Source: Pseudeuparius sepicola
Lineage: Eukaryota; Arthropoda; Insecta; Coleoptera; Anthribidae
Reading direction: 5' to 3'
DNA: 64,000 nucleotides
Assembly: GCA_963920635.1 (NCBI GenBank)
Contig: OY987298.1
Location: forward strand, 116,736,035-116,800,034
Shown: piece by piece, positions 36,546 to 47,834 of the stretch
Layout of the letters: each line of letters starts with the position of its first letter
Position numbering within the stretch: position 1 is the stretch's first letter
Made by a program: the position numbers and the translations under genes
The notes under the pieces: model-generated
Told to the model about the DNA's origin: nothing
The model's input: the letters and a program-made list of their open reading frames with translations, nothing else
Database searches by the model: none

Positions 36546-37278
36546 TGGCTTATGTGAGCACCGATCAAACTGCAAAGAAATAATTTTAAAATATCTCTCG
36601 GTGTTTGTACAGGGTACTTTGAAAAACCGTATTTTTGGAATGTTTCAAGCTATTTTCTATAAGCTATTACCGTGAAATATGATATGTGTGGTTTGCGGAT
36701 ATGGCCAATACGATTGTGCTATTCATTTTTTTCCTAAAGAAATGCCTAATGTACTTTTGCAGTTTTTGGGGTATAATTTTGATCGTAGTAGGTCATGGAA
36801 GAGACGAATCTGAAAAAAAAAAGCGGAGCACTATCTTTTAAAAAAAGTTTTTGAAAATCGGTCAACCCGTAAAAAAATAATGAGTCTCGATTTGAAGTGA
36901 AACACACTGTAGATGTCGTTCACCGTTGACCAGTAAACCTCCGCACGCGTGCTTTCGTATACTGATCTAGCATCTGGCGAATAGTGCGTAAGAATATAAC
37001 CATAATAAGAAGTCGAATAAGCATAAGAGAGATAAGTATATGAAGGTGACATCCTAACGCAATCGAATCGGTTCAACCCATCGCGGTCGACAGGCATAAA
37101 CCGCAAGTAAGTTCTCCTTGCTAATCGATTAGGTGGGGAATCCCCCAGGGGAGGCGTGGCGCCGCCTCTACTATCCAATTTGCCCGTGCTTCACCCCCAT
37201 CATCTCTCGCTACTTCACTCCCTCATTATAATATTTTATTATAATCACATCTCATTTGCTATTCGCTCGTGCCTCTCC
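36546..37278. other. No gene; possible MITE between 36607 and 36912
   Basis: TACAGGGTACTTTGAAAAACC near 36608 and AACACACTGTAGA near 36902 could be the ends of a small element, but inner similarity is poor. The remainder up to 37278 shows nothing recognisable. Confidence 0.3.
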
Positions 37279-37720
37279 CTATACCCTGGTTGTAATGTTG
37301 TACTTGGCACAATAATCAAAAGTACCGTCAACCATTACAATTTCTGCTGAACACAAAAACTGCAAGTTGCTCCTGCACGAAAAAACTACACCGGCTTGAA
37401 TATCGTTGCATATCAGGATGTCCTCACCTTTGGCGGTTTTAACCGGGATTGAACTCAAATACTCGTGAACATCTTCTCGCGACTTCGGCAACTTTGGATA
37501 GCATTGCAGTCGGGCCCGGTTTAAGTTCTTCCCTATCCTAGTCATATCGGCGTCAGTTAAATTTTCCAAGGCATTTGGATCTTCTGCAATTTCGCGCCGA
37601 ATCATTTTTCTGGGCATCTCGCCGAAACATTCTTCGGTGGCCTTCCGTTTCACAGCATTGTTAACTTTTTGACGAGTTAATTCTTGATCGCTGTCATGCT
37701 GATGTTGATGGTGTCCATCT
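37279..37720 (-). pseudogene. MULE-type transposase fragment with FLYWCH-like tail
   Basis: The minus-strand frame contains LPKSREDVHEYLSSIPVKT, then VFSCRSNLQFLCSA, then MVDGTFDYC. This order is characteristic of insect FLYWCH/MULE transposase-like proteins, where VDGTF holds the first catalytic aspartate. Upstream in the same frame are His-rich residues (DGHHQHQHD), as expected for the end of a FLYWCH zinc finger. The frame diverges after about six residues past the catalytic motif and stops at 37279, so the second aspartate and glutamate are missing. No ATG is apparent; the frame continues upstream of 37653, where GTG is not a likely start. It is a 5' fragment, probably dead. Confidence 0.65.
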
Positions 37721-37876
37721 TGCCTTGAAAATATATCCTTCAGGTCCGAAGGTACCTATACAGCTTTGCATTGCATTTTTTATTTGTAATACTATTAGAA
37801 TTTTGCCTTTCTCGCTCAACATCTTTTCTAACAGCACCATGTTTGCTTCGTAAATTAAAGATAAACTATAGACCAT
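37694..37876 (-). pseudogene. Possible degraded FLYWCH zinc-finger region
   Basis: Between the MULE fragment and the upstream ORF, all three minus-strand frames are broken. One has a short KKCNAKLY-type stretch followed, after a frame change, by residues leading into the His-rich tail, which fits the C-terminal half of a FLYWCH finger. The 60-codon frame listed here ends in a stop and is not the domain itself. Confidence 0.3.
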
Positions 37877-38058
37877 TTTTGGACATCCTCATATTTTATA
37901 CTCTATATTCGTGTAGGTAACCCAATTTAAATTATTATTTTGGGACCTAATTGCTATTGTCTACCTGGAAGTACTTTAGCTAAATCCAATCCGTATAATC
38001 GTGTATAACCACGGTCCATGTAGGTAGAGAGGTAGGTATAGGTAGGTACCTACGGTTC

Positions 38059-38155
38059 GCACCGCAACTCGGACGTACCCTGGTAAGTGTCATAAAGATC
38101 CCTACCGCAACTCGGAACATTTTAATCTCCCCAGGGACCCTTACCGCAACTCGGT
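38059..38155. repeat. Three copies of ACCGCAACTCGG
   Basis: The 12-mer ACCGCAACTCGG occurs near 38061, 38103 and 38144, roughly 42 bp apart. On the minus strand each reads CCGAGTTGCGGT, a donor-like context. The rightmost copy overlaps the end of the 95-codon ORF. Confidence 0.6.
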
Positions 38156-38428
38156 ATCAACCGTTTTATTGCTCTCAAGTAGTAGCAATGTCCCATTTAT
38201 ATCTACATATCCCTTTTCTACTTGGTTTATCATTATGGACTTATTCTTATGTACACATTGTTCTCCAGACGGCACCATTATAACTGTCAGATCAGTATCC
38301 CCGGTCGGTGACTGAAGGTAATAGCTGGTCGGGGCCGTCGCTGGAGTTATAGCGATACCTGTTTTCTTGTTAACGGAGCTATTCATCATTATCGGCACTT
38401 CCGCTTTCTGTTCAAGACCGAAAAACAT
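38141..38428 (-). CDS. 95-codon ORF ending at a splice-donor-like site; possible 5' exon
   Basis: From a real ATG (38428) the frame runs 95 codons and stops at the TAA inside GCGGTAAGGG, which is a good donor-like sequence. The frame could therefore be an exon that ends at GCG|GTAAGG rather than a complete gene. The protein is polar, with no membrane segment or motif that I recognise. It contains a segment like INGTLLLLESN. On the minus strand it lies upstream of the MULE/FLYWCH fragment and could be its N-terminal exon or an unrelated host exon. No acceptor or second exon could be assigned. Confidence 0.3.
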   Translation of the reverse strand: MFFGLEQKAEVPIMMNSSVNKKTGIAITPATAPTSYYLQSPTGDTDLTVIMVPSGEQCVHKNKSIMINQVEKGYVDINGTLLLLESNKTVDTELR

Positions 38429-39140
38429 AAAAAAGGTTCTAGTTTAATAATAAATCATCTGAAGTTGTCGAAAACATTTTGCTGCTTCCCTTTATATAAG
38501 TGAAACTTTTGGAAATTATTTATACACTAGCACGATTAGTTTGGTTTTGTTGGCAGTAATATTCAGATGACACTTAAATTCATATAGGTAATATTGTGAT
38601 CAATGATTTTCTATTATTTCGGGTATTGTTGCAGAAAGCTCCTCTGAATATTATTTTATAATTTAAGAATAATGGGGTAATCATAACATGTAAAGCGCAA
38701 CGGTTTTAAAGGAGAAAGATTTTAATGAAAGTAGAAATGAATTTAAAGTGCTACTAGTATTGAGAGCCTCAGGTGTGGGAAATAAAAAATATATCCGATA
38801 GTTACAGAGTAAATAAGATCCTTCGGATTATCCTTAAAAGGGCCTTTGCAGATAAAGCTCTAATCGATGAGCAAGAGATTGCCCAGGCTATAAACTAAAA
38901 GCAAGCAAAATGATTACAAAATGAATAGTATTTCATTCCCTCGTATAATCATCGAGGGTCGATTGGGGATGTCTCGGCAATTTAATGGCCGTGGTGTAAA
39001 GGATACTTTACGGGTCTCTGGGAACATATATTACGCTGACCCAGACAAATTGGGGTTAATATTAAACCCAGAATCGTATTACGTATTGGCGTAAAGAAGT
39101 ACAGTACTGGCCCAAGTCATGAGTCATGACCAGTGACCAT
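38429..39140. other. No gene; dispersed repeat at 38979-39042
   Basis: The only recognised item is the short repeat AATTTAATGGCCGTGGTG... ACGCTGACCC, related to 25334-25395. The rest is unassigned AT-rich sequence. Confidence 0.4.
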
Positions 39141-40086
39141 ACTTCACTCAGAGCCGTAGCTAACAGGGGGAGAGGTGGGGGAACCTCCCCCCCCCCCCAG
39201 AAAGCGGCCTCACAGGGGCGCCAAAATAGGCAAAGAGAAAAAAGCTTTTGTATAGGAAATAAAACAATATTATTTTTCAGAATGGATAATATTAGACAGT
39301 TGGTCGGGCCCTGTTACTTTTAACTACCTATACATCTTTAAAAAGTCCTAATCGATGCGCCGGGGGAGGCTTTGTCTTTGTAACATACACCTTGCGTTTT
39401 CTTTTAATTGAGAATTCAGTAAAATTGTTTTTTACTGCCATTGTGCTAGTGGGTAATAAATAGAAGTCAATCAACAATGAACGGAGACCGAATTAATAAA
39501 AATCAGGGGCGGCATATTGACAAAAACAAAAAAGACTTATTTTTGCCGCCGATCTGCAAGGCTCTTTTACGAAGAAAGCCGGACAATACGAAAGTAAAGC
39601 TGTTTGTCATTTTGTCAACAGTTTAGTTGTGGATAAGTTAAGTAGATAATGAAAGGTCTTTAGTCAGTTAAAAATTGTTCAAAATGTATTAAGGACTACA
39701 ATGAGCGATACCTAATAGATATTTTATTATTAAAATGTGAAAAAGAGTTTTTGTCCAAGATAAATTTTGAAAACCTATTGGTTTTTTGGGGAAACTTAAA
39801 GAAAGGAGAATTAAATTAGAGTAAAAATTTTGAGTTTTTAATTTTAAAATGTGCATTTTATTGTTTTCTTCTAAAACTGTACAAAAAATTTTAGTATTGA
39901 ACAAAAACGTAATATAAGTATTTGTTCTTTCAAAACTTATTAGTTTTTATTGATAAAAAGAATATTTCATTTGCTTAAAATGGGCAAAATTTGGGCGTGG
40001 TCACCGTGCAACACATAGCAGAGGGCGCCAGATCTCAGTTCTCCCCCTTAGTGATAGCATAATGTCGCTACGGCCCTGACTTCACT
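39141..40086. mobile_element. 0.93-kb non-autonomous hAT element
   Basis: The element is 39149-40078. The ends CAGAGCCGTAGCTAACA and (inverted) CAGGGCCGTAGCGACAT fit the hAT consensus. The 8-bp duplication ACTTCACT is exact at 39141-39148 and 40079-40086. A run of twelve C sits just inside the left end after a GGGGGAGAGGTGGGGG tract. No transposase coding is visible. Confidence 0.85.
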
Positions 40087-40464
40087 GTACAGGGTGTTCC
40101 AGTATATTTTGACCCACCCCCAGAGCCTTTATTTTTCGAGTTAGAAAAAAATTACTTAAATGAAAGTTGTAGGGAACCAAATATGGTCCCAAAAATAATG
40201 GATTGATAGGAATGCTCTTGCCCAAGTTGAAATGTTTTCCATGGCAACCTTGATATCATGCGAATGCTTAGAGAAAACATATAACATATATTATTATATA
40301 TTATTGGAATCGGAAAAATGCGTGCAATTCAAAAATCCGCAAATATACAAGGTGTTCCATTAAAAAAAGTAAGTTTATATTTTTTCATAAATTTGCGACG
40401 CTTATTTGTTTTATCTAGTAACAGATCCTGACTGTGGGTTAAAATATACGGGAACACTCTGTAC
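40087..40464. mobile_element. MITE with GTACAGGGTGTTCC ends
   Basis: The left end GTACAGGGTGTTCCAGTATA and the right end TATACGGGAACACTCTGTAC are inverted copies over about 30 bp. The interior is AT-rich and unrelated. It abuts the hAT target duplication; any target duplication of its own is unclear. Confidence 0.5.
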
Positions 40465-40654
40465 TTCATATATGTTGCTGAAATAGAGGTGATGCATAGA
40501 AATTCAGTATTGGTTTTCCAGCGAACTGAACTTTGGAAAGTTCATATAGTTTAATTATGCAAACTGCATAATCCATAAAGTCAACTTAATTATGTGATCA
40601 AGCGCATATTTTGAGTAGATAGATAATATTAAGGACATCATATCTACAAACTGG

Positions 40655-40850
40655 GACATTTTGTAGAAAAAGTCATTTTAGAGTAAAAAAGTTCCTATAC
40701 ATATAAATATATAAACTATATTATTTTTCGAGATACAGAGAGTTTAAAGAAATAATTATTTTCATATAGAATTTCGAACTCGCTACGTAGTAATAGGTCT
40801 TCAAGGCCTACAGGTACGCGGAAGAACCGACTTATTAGATTCAATAGTGG
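40655..40850. repeat. Half copy of the 13754-14386 fold-back
   Basis: TTTTGTAGAAAAAGTCATTT, AAAAAGTTCC, and GTAGTAATAGGTCTTCAAGG follow the order of the inverted right arm of the element at 13754-14386. The other arm is absent. Confidence 0.5.
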
Positions 40851-41980
40851 CTTGAGTAAGAAAAAAAACATGTGGGTAATCCTCTAGGACTTTTACACTT
40901 TGCGTCCCACCTTGATAATTTCTGCATTTTTTTTCTGCATTTATTTTTTCATTACTTCCTGCATTTACTTCTTCCGTCTGAATTACTGGAAGATTATAAA
41001 AGTTTACAAGTTGCTCTAAGGCGGTATTTATTCAAGGCAGAACAGGTGAAATATCATTACCATCCCTTGTCCCTAGCCTCAATACTATCAATCAATCTGC
41101 CTTTATTTTTTAAATGGTAAACTCTGGAAGTGAAATAATTTTTTAATCGATTTTAAAAAATATGTGAAATGTAGGTAGAGGTGGCATTCGAAATATAGCA
41201 TTAACTTTAACAGAAATTATTTACCGTTCCTTTATCTTTTAATCCCACTTTCAGCCAGTGATGGGGCTTTAAGCCAATATTCAGTTCACACTGATATCTG
41301 GCATCTCCGATCTGCATGGTTCAGAAACAAGTGTCCCTGTAAATCTTGTTACAGTCTTTAAATTAGTGTAAAAAGGTAAAAATAATGTATTTTATAAAAA
41401 TTGTAATTACTGCCCCCCCCTTTCAAATAGTTTATGTTAGTATGACCAGTTTTCAATTTGGTTTACATATTATGACCAGAAAACAATTAAGACAACTGTC
41501 ATGCCATTGAAAATTCAAGAACATAACCTCAATTTCAATTACATCGTGTTAAAACAGGACGGTAATGACCCCAAAGGGCCGGTAGTGAAAATATAATAAA
41601 TGATAAAATACCTAGCGTTTCACTTCCAAGGAATTATAAAAATGAATGAAGAGAAAATGCGGAAAGAAAAGGAAAAATTAAAAAGTATGATTATAATAAT
41701 TGAAAAAATATATATGTACCTATCTGTGAGTTTCGCTATTTTTAGAAAAAAGTTGTAAGGCTAGATCCTTTTTGATCAATGACACCCATCAAAAGAATCT
41801 AAGGGACAAATACTAAAATGCGCATATTTTCTTAATTATTTCGTATTAAAATATTTAAAAAAAATAGTACGACTAAGAGCAGTTCTAGCAACTGATAAAG
41901 CAAACGTATTAGTGTTTTTTACATTAAAAAAAAACATTGCAGATTTTTTTTAAATTGAAACGAAAAATCTTCTTAATTTA
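40851..41980. other. No recognisable feature
   Basis: An 82-codon frame at 40872-41120 has no family resemblance. No repeat ends were seen in this 1.1-kb stretch. Confidence 0.4.
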
Positions 41981-42231
41981 ATAGTGTACTGTATCTCAAC
42001 AATCACAGTCCAAACTCGTTGCCTTGGTTACCACCTTTATTGTTTAGCCTTCAGGCCAACAAAGATGTGACGGAAAATGACTCTAAACTAATCATGAAAA
42101 TTGTAAAACTGTAAGTAGAATACTGAAACTTAAATTGTATCTGCTAAATCTTTGAGTAGGTTAGATAACAGTGGAAACATGTTCATTGAAAGCTGATATA
42201 ACAACTTTAGAGGCATTCTTCGTTACAATAG
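41981..42231 (-). mobile_element. Internally deleted solo Gypsy LTR
   Basis: The LTR is 41985-42227, starting TGTACTGTATCTC and ending TTCGTTACA, flanked by ATAG on both sides as a 4-bp target duplication. It matches the ends of the LTRs of the element at 48421-54443 in the same orientation, but the middle 270 bp including the promoter is missing. The deletion joint (TTTAGCCTT|CAGGCC) has CCT-CA microhomology between the joined points. Confidence 0.85.
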
Positions 42232-42280
42232 GTATTGGTCTCAGACAAATAATAAACATAGACTAATAATTCAATACAAT

Positions 42281-42346
42281 ACGGACCCTGCCAAGATAAA
42301 AAAATGTTTAGTAACGGACCCTGCCAAGATAAAAAAATGTTTAGTA
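42281..42346. repeat. 33-bp direct tandem duplication
   Basis: Two identical 33-bp copies that begin ACGGACCCTGCC and end ATGTTTAGTA. It explains the repeated LLNIFLSWQGP in the overlapping minus-strand frame, which is not a gene. Confidence 0.9.
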
Positions 42347-43040
42347 AGTAACAGAAATCTAAAACAAAGCAGTGCAATATTTGCACCATTGCCAAACTTC
42401 TTCATAAATTTATCTTGTACTTAGGAAATATATGTATAACCAACGTTAAAAAACATCAGTTTGGAACAATTAGTTGATATCTACAATCTACATATAGTAA
42501 AAATTTGGACAATAATTATTGTCATTTAACAATAAATTTTACTGATTTTGTGAATTTACTGATTCTACTTGGTTTATAAATAATATCCTTAATAAATTGC
42601 TTATTATGGCTAACGTGGCAACGTTGCACGATTTCTTTGTGTTCGATGCGCATTTGCTTTATTATGCCGCAACAGCTGATCCAGAGTTCGTTGAAATTTC
42701 GCCGGTTTGTGTTGATGTTTTCGAGAGTATACTTTTCCGTTATTCTTGTTTTTGAGGAGATTTTGGGGTTATTGGACAAAAGACATATAGGTAAGTTAGT
42801 AATTAGTGAATTAGTGTAGTCTTAGGAACGATGGGAAGAGTAAAGTGTTGGATTTGTGGCATAGGAAACGTAACTTCTGGTTATCATATGATGCAGGCTT
42901 GAGTGTCAAATTTCTTGTTTTTGTTTTGAGTAGGCATTTTTTATGTTGGCTGATTACAATGCAGCCTTTAGATTAGTCTATGTTTATTACTTTTATGGGG
43001 TATTTATCATTTAGTGCTGGGCAAGTTTGGTTTGATTTTA
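42347..43040. other. No recognisable feature
   Basis: Overlapping 60- and 85-codon frames on opposite strands show no family resemblance. The right part leads into the Tc1 remnant. Confidence 0.35.
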
Positions 43041-43044
43041 AATA

Positions 43045-44818
43045 TTTTATGATGCAGTGACAACATTTGGAACGAGGTTACATGCTATTGGCATGTTGTG
43101 CCGAGTTTCCACCAAACGGACAGGACAAAAACAAAACACGAACTCTGTCCGTTTGTGACAGTCTGCGAACAAAACTCGAACTGTTTGCGAACTTTTTTTC
43201 CGACTTGTTTAGTCCGCGGCAGTTTTTGCGAACACGAACAGTGTCCCGGCCAATTTCGGTAACTTCAAAGGGTCCGCGTGTCCTACAGATGATGTTTGTC
43301 TGCTTGGTGGAAACATCTTGAGAAATTGAAAACACTTTGTATCATTTGTCGTTGGCGTGGCGTTCAGTGGTCAGTGTTCTTTCTATGTGGTCTAGTTTCG
43401 TGCGCGAAAAGAGCAAGTCGCAATGTCTGTTGACATTCTTAAAAAGTTCTTAAAACTTGATCGTAGTTCACCTCCCAGATTTATATCATCTTCTCTAAGA
43501 TCTTGCAATAAATTAGAAGTCACATTTCCTCCTTTTCGTCTTAAAGATGGTTTTATCCAATATCGACGTTTATTTTTGTTTTTTTTTTAACCACAAAATT
43601 AGTAACTCCTAGCAAAAATAAATTCTCATCATCTTGCTCTACTGCGCGCCACATTTTCACAACTCAACCGTCACTTTTGGAGTCTCTATGTAAACTGAAT
43701 GAAACCCGGACAAAACAGGAACTGTATTTATAGATTTTTGTTCGTGGCAGGTGTAAACAAAAAGTCCGGTCAGCTTAGGGACAATTCAGAAACAAAACTG
43801 TTCGGATTTTCTGTTCAAATGGACAGTGCGTGTTTTGTTTTTGTCCTGTCCGTTTGGTGGAAACCCGGCTATGGAGGCTGGAATTTCTCAAAGGGATGTC
43901 ACAGAAGCTCTTAACATATCCAAGAGTTTCATTAATCGTTTAGGGATATGATACCAAGAAACAGGAGACGTCAAAGAACGGCATACAGGCTGTACAAGGG
44001 TAACTACCCCAATTCAGAATAGATTTCTAAGACTGCTAGCCTGCGAGAGCGCAGTATCACTGTGTCGCAACTGGTTATTCTGTAATTCAGCTGCACAATA
44101 CTCACAATGTACGAATTAGTGACCAAACTGTCCGAAACAGACTCCATGAAAATCTCATTAATGCCCGCCGGCCTGTAAAAGTTCCAGAATTACCACAAGA
44201 AAATCGCACAATCAGGTCACAGTTGGTACAACAACATTTAGCAGCAGCAGTAATGGACTCCAATTTTATTTTCTGATAAGTCCCGATTTGGACGATTCAA
44301 AAAGCATGGCGTGGGGAGACGTATTGGAAAAAATGCAGAATACCTTGCAGCTGTTCGAGCGGTTCACGCCTTTCAATGAGGTACGATCATGGTATGGGGC
44401 GGTATCAACATCGGCGGAGGTACTAATCTCAACTAATCTCGTTTGGTTGCGGAGCAGTATCTGAATGCCAATAATTATCAAAACATTATCGGACCAAAAT
44501 TTCGACTAATGCACGACAATGCGAGTCCGCATGCGGCAGAGTCGTCCGCGAATTTCTGCAGGACAATGAAATTAATGTTTTGCCTTGGCCTTCTCAATCC
44601 TCTGACTTTAAGCCCATCAAGCGCACTTATGGGATATGCTGGGACGAAGACTTTGGTTCCTACCAAATATTGTGTTTCAAACTGATCAACATCTATTCGA
44701 GTGCCTTTCAAATAAATGGAACGCCATCGAACAACATGACATTGACAACTTAATTCTGAGTATGCCTCGTAGATGCAGAGCGGTTGTTAACAGTCGTGGT
44801 GGTAATACTTTGTATTAA
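43045..44818 (+). pseudogene. Tc1-type (DD34E-like) transposase pseudogene split by a MITE
   Basis: Pieces appear in Tc1 order. Before the MITE there is an AIGML segment in one frame; after it come MEAGISQRDVTEAL, then NARRPVKVPELPQENRTIRS. Next are SDKSRFG (first catalytic Asp), then GTIMVWGGI, then MHDNASPHAA (second Asp), and finally LPWPSQSSDFKPIKR, where the last catalytic position reads Lys instead of Glu. Several frameshifts and stops lie between these segments. It is clearly dead. The terminal inverted repeats were not identified, so the element limits are approximate. Confidence 0.8.
43100..43869. mobile_element. 770-bp MITE inside the Tc1 transposase
   Basis: The left end GCCGAGTTTCCACCAAACGG and the inverted right end GCCGGGTTTCCACCAAACGG continue as matching repeats for about 40 bp (CAGGACAAAAACAAAACACG). 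The interior repeats the words TTTGCGAAC and CTGTCCG and has no transposase. The flanks of the interrupted gene are collinear with Tc1 proteins, so the insertion point is at 43099/43870. A convincing target duplication was not found. Confidence 0.75.
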
Positions 44819-45110
44819 TTATTATTTAATATTGCTTTATTGTTGTTAATTATGTGTTGCAAAACATGCATAATTTTTTTTCTGGAAACTATGTACATTT
44901 GAAGAATTTCTGAATTCTTTTGTGAATTTTGACACTCATAAGTCTATTCACTATAAACTATAATATAAAAAATGAGCGGTTTTTTTAATAATTTTTATCC
45001 TTGTCCCTTAGAATCTTTTCATGTGAGTATTTATATTCTTCACATAACGTTTGTTTCACATAGTCAAAGCTACACATAGACTGGCAGAACCATTGTTGAA
45101 ATGTCCTAAT
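44819..45110. other. AT-rich flank between Tc1 pseudogene and hAT element
   Basis: No coding or element ends recognised. Confidence 0.4.
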
Positions 45111-46200
45111 GCTGCACCCATAGACGTAACTAGGGGGGGTCTAGGGGGGGCTTAGCCCCCCTACATTTCTATTAGCCCTCCCTAAAATGTAAAGGATGTG
45201 CGAAGATATGCTTCTCGTAAACAGAATAGATCTAACATTCTGACAATGCAACTTTACGCAACACGGCGAACACCGCACGCGCCTTTTTAAATTCACCAGT
45301 TTCGACGAATCGCTTGCTCTTGCGGAATCTTGCGCCTTGTGCCCCCACAAAATCCGACTGAAATTTAAACGCGCAAGCGAGAGCGAACACACCGTGCCTG
45401 CTGCCGAGAGAAAGAGAGACGAGACGGGCGTCGGAGAATGTACTTTTGCTGTAGCAGACTCCAGACTTTTATTTTGTTATTCATCCAGTATATTGTTGTT
45501 TCGTTATAATATGTACTATGTAAATAATCTTGCATCACAAAATAGCAGACATTCCCAGCATTTTTTCTCTGGTTTCTACTCGGAAACCTCTACTTTTTCA
45601 CAATGTTTTTTCTTAAATAAATTAAAGATGATTCAAAATTACCAGTAGATAGACCTATACATTATTTTTTGAAGCCTTAAAATTAACGTTTTTGGGTGTG
45701 GCACCTCAAGGGTGGTACAGGGTGATCCAATCAGTAAGGTATTTAGAAGGGCGGGATCGAACCCATTTCGGAATTTGAAAATATTCACTCCAGCTTGTAA
45801 ATTTGAAGATATTGGGATTTCCCAAGACTAACTTTATGTAATTTTTCTTCAAATTTTTAAATAATTTCGCCTGCGGCGCACTTTTTAGAATTATTTTAAA
45901 TGCCCTTGTTTAAAAAAAAAAGACACAAAAATTGTCCCTGCACCACTCGAAATTAATTCCTATATACGTCACAGAAGTGATCCAAACTCGTAGCCCCGGC
46001 CTACCATTTTACAGAATGGCATGTAAAAAATATACCTTTGTAAGTAGCATACCCGACTTTCAAAAATTTCTTCTTAACGGATTAAATAATTCCTTGTCGG
46101 GGCCCCGCATTTTCATGCGGCACCCGGCCCCGCAAAATCTTGAGCCGGTCCTGATCAGCCCCCCCTAAAAATTTTACCTAGTTACGTCTATGGCTGCACC
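45111..46200. mobile_element. 1.07-kb non-autonomous hAT-like element
   Basis: The element is 45119-46192. The ends CATAGACGTAACTAGG and (inverted) CATAGACGTAACTAGG are identical over at least 16 bp. The 8-bp duplication GCTGCACC is exact at 45111-45118 and 46193-46200. Long G runs at the left (two runs of seven) and C runs at the right lie next to the repeats. Frames of 83 and 103 codons inside are overlapping and show no family resemblance. Confidence 0.85.
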
Positions 46201-46238
46201 AAATATTTTGTATTAAATTTATATAAAAACTAATAACT

Positions 46239-46362
46239 ACATCGAGTCCTAACAACTGTAAAATATTACTAATAACTACATCGAATTCTAAGATCTGTAA
46301 TACTGTAATATCGAGTCCTATCGAGTAATATCGAGTCCTAAGAACTGCAAGACATTACAATT
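46239..46362. repeat. Degenerate minisatellite, ATCGAGTCCTAAGAACTG type
   Basis: Three to four imperfect copies of an approximately 30-40-bp unit containing ATCGA-[G/A]-T-[C/T]-CTAA followed by CTGTAA-type sequence. It directly follows the hAT target duplication. Confidence 0.6.
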
Positions 46363-47834
46363 TATCTGTTTTAATATTGTTTTCGCTCCAAAATTAAAGT
46401 TTGAAAGTTGGTGTAGGGTTTTTTGCGGACGGTTTCAACAGTGCTTCTGACTGACAATCTATGGCTACTTTAATCTATGTGTTACACAATATAAAATGTT
46501 TTAAAATATGAAGTATAATATCATGTAGCAGAAAATGTACAAACATATGACATAGAATAAGAAGAGGGGCGGTAATGATAGAATTCAAAAAACACCACAC
46601 TCCTGTCATTATTTTCTGATTAATTAATTTTTTTTATTTGGTTCTTGAAAGTGTAATAGTTTCAGAGAATAACCGTAGGTTTTTGACGTTAAAATATGGC
46701 GATTTAACTACACTAGGTAACATGTAAAAGTGCTTTCCTTAAAAGATGCAGGGTGCCAGGCAGGGAGTTACCGTTAAATCTCAAAAATTTAGAGACATTG
46801 AGTTGATAGATATTGAGATTTCGTACAAAGTTAAGTCCAATTCGACCACTTGGTATGGGATTTGAAGTGTTTCACACTCTATAATACAAGTTGTTCGTCA
46901 ATAACACATCTTTGCTCTTTTTTTTTCAATCTATAAATTAAAACTGATAACCGTTAAATTGTTATCAAGCCGTACACATTTAAAACGAAACAAAATCAAT
47001 ACGGGCACACACGAAAGTTCCGACCATCATCACTCGCCCGTTATAAAACTCATCACACCTCGAATGTGTCGGGTTGGGTCTCTAAATTATTTTCATCGAC
47101 GCCGTTGGCAAACAAATCTGTAACAGTGAAATGTGTAAATGAATTCGGGTCATCGGACGTAGTCATAAATTATACGGAGCACAGGGCGGAACAACAATGG
47201 CCCATTACCAGGTCTGCGACCGGAGGTATTGATTGCAGCCAAATGGGCCAGAAAGGCCTGCTATGGGCCCTATTGGTCACCTTCCAAGAATCTATTCATT
47301 ATGACGATCGGAGCGAACATGAATGTTCGAGAGGAGGCAAAAAAAAAAGGGTTTCCTAAAATCACCGATTCTTAACGTCCGGGACAATGATCTCATGTTA
47401 CAACACAGACTATCTAAATATAGCTATTTACAAGGCGAACATGCAAACTGCAATGACATTGCTTATGAAAAATTTTTGGTAAATAGGAGTTGTAAATTTC
47501 ATCCTCAGTTTGTACGGTCACATATCTAAAGATTTAGATATATTCCATTTGGTTCCAAACAATTGCTCCTCTGTTCTCTACTACTATGTACCTAATCTAA
47601 CTAATACATCATTTTCTTTTGAAAATATTGACAGATATGCTTCATATAATAGAAATTTAAATTCTTCTTTGACATAACTACAGCATGGTCTAAATTAATT
47701 TTACATATTACCTCTTTGATTTTTCGATGTCAATCCAATATAAAAACACGCATCAAACACGCACTGTTTAGATTAGAAGATCTGTTTGAAAATGTTACTA
47801 TTAACATTATTATATTTGAGAGCGATCCACAATT
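46363..47834. other. No recognised gene
   Basis: A 97-codon and a 68-codon frame overlap at 47066-47529 in a patch with higher GC than its surroundings. I recognise no family. The patch is followed by the (ATT)n-tailed repeat and may be its degraded LINE body, but this is a guess. Confidence 0.3.

Noticed and set aside
37279..37653. GTG at 37653 as the start of the MULE fragment
   Set aside because: The frame is open and family-like upstream of it.
43094..43875. 8-bp target duplication of the MITE in the Tc1 pseudogene
   Set aside because: The flanks share at most four of eight positions in order.
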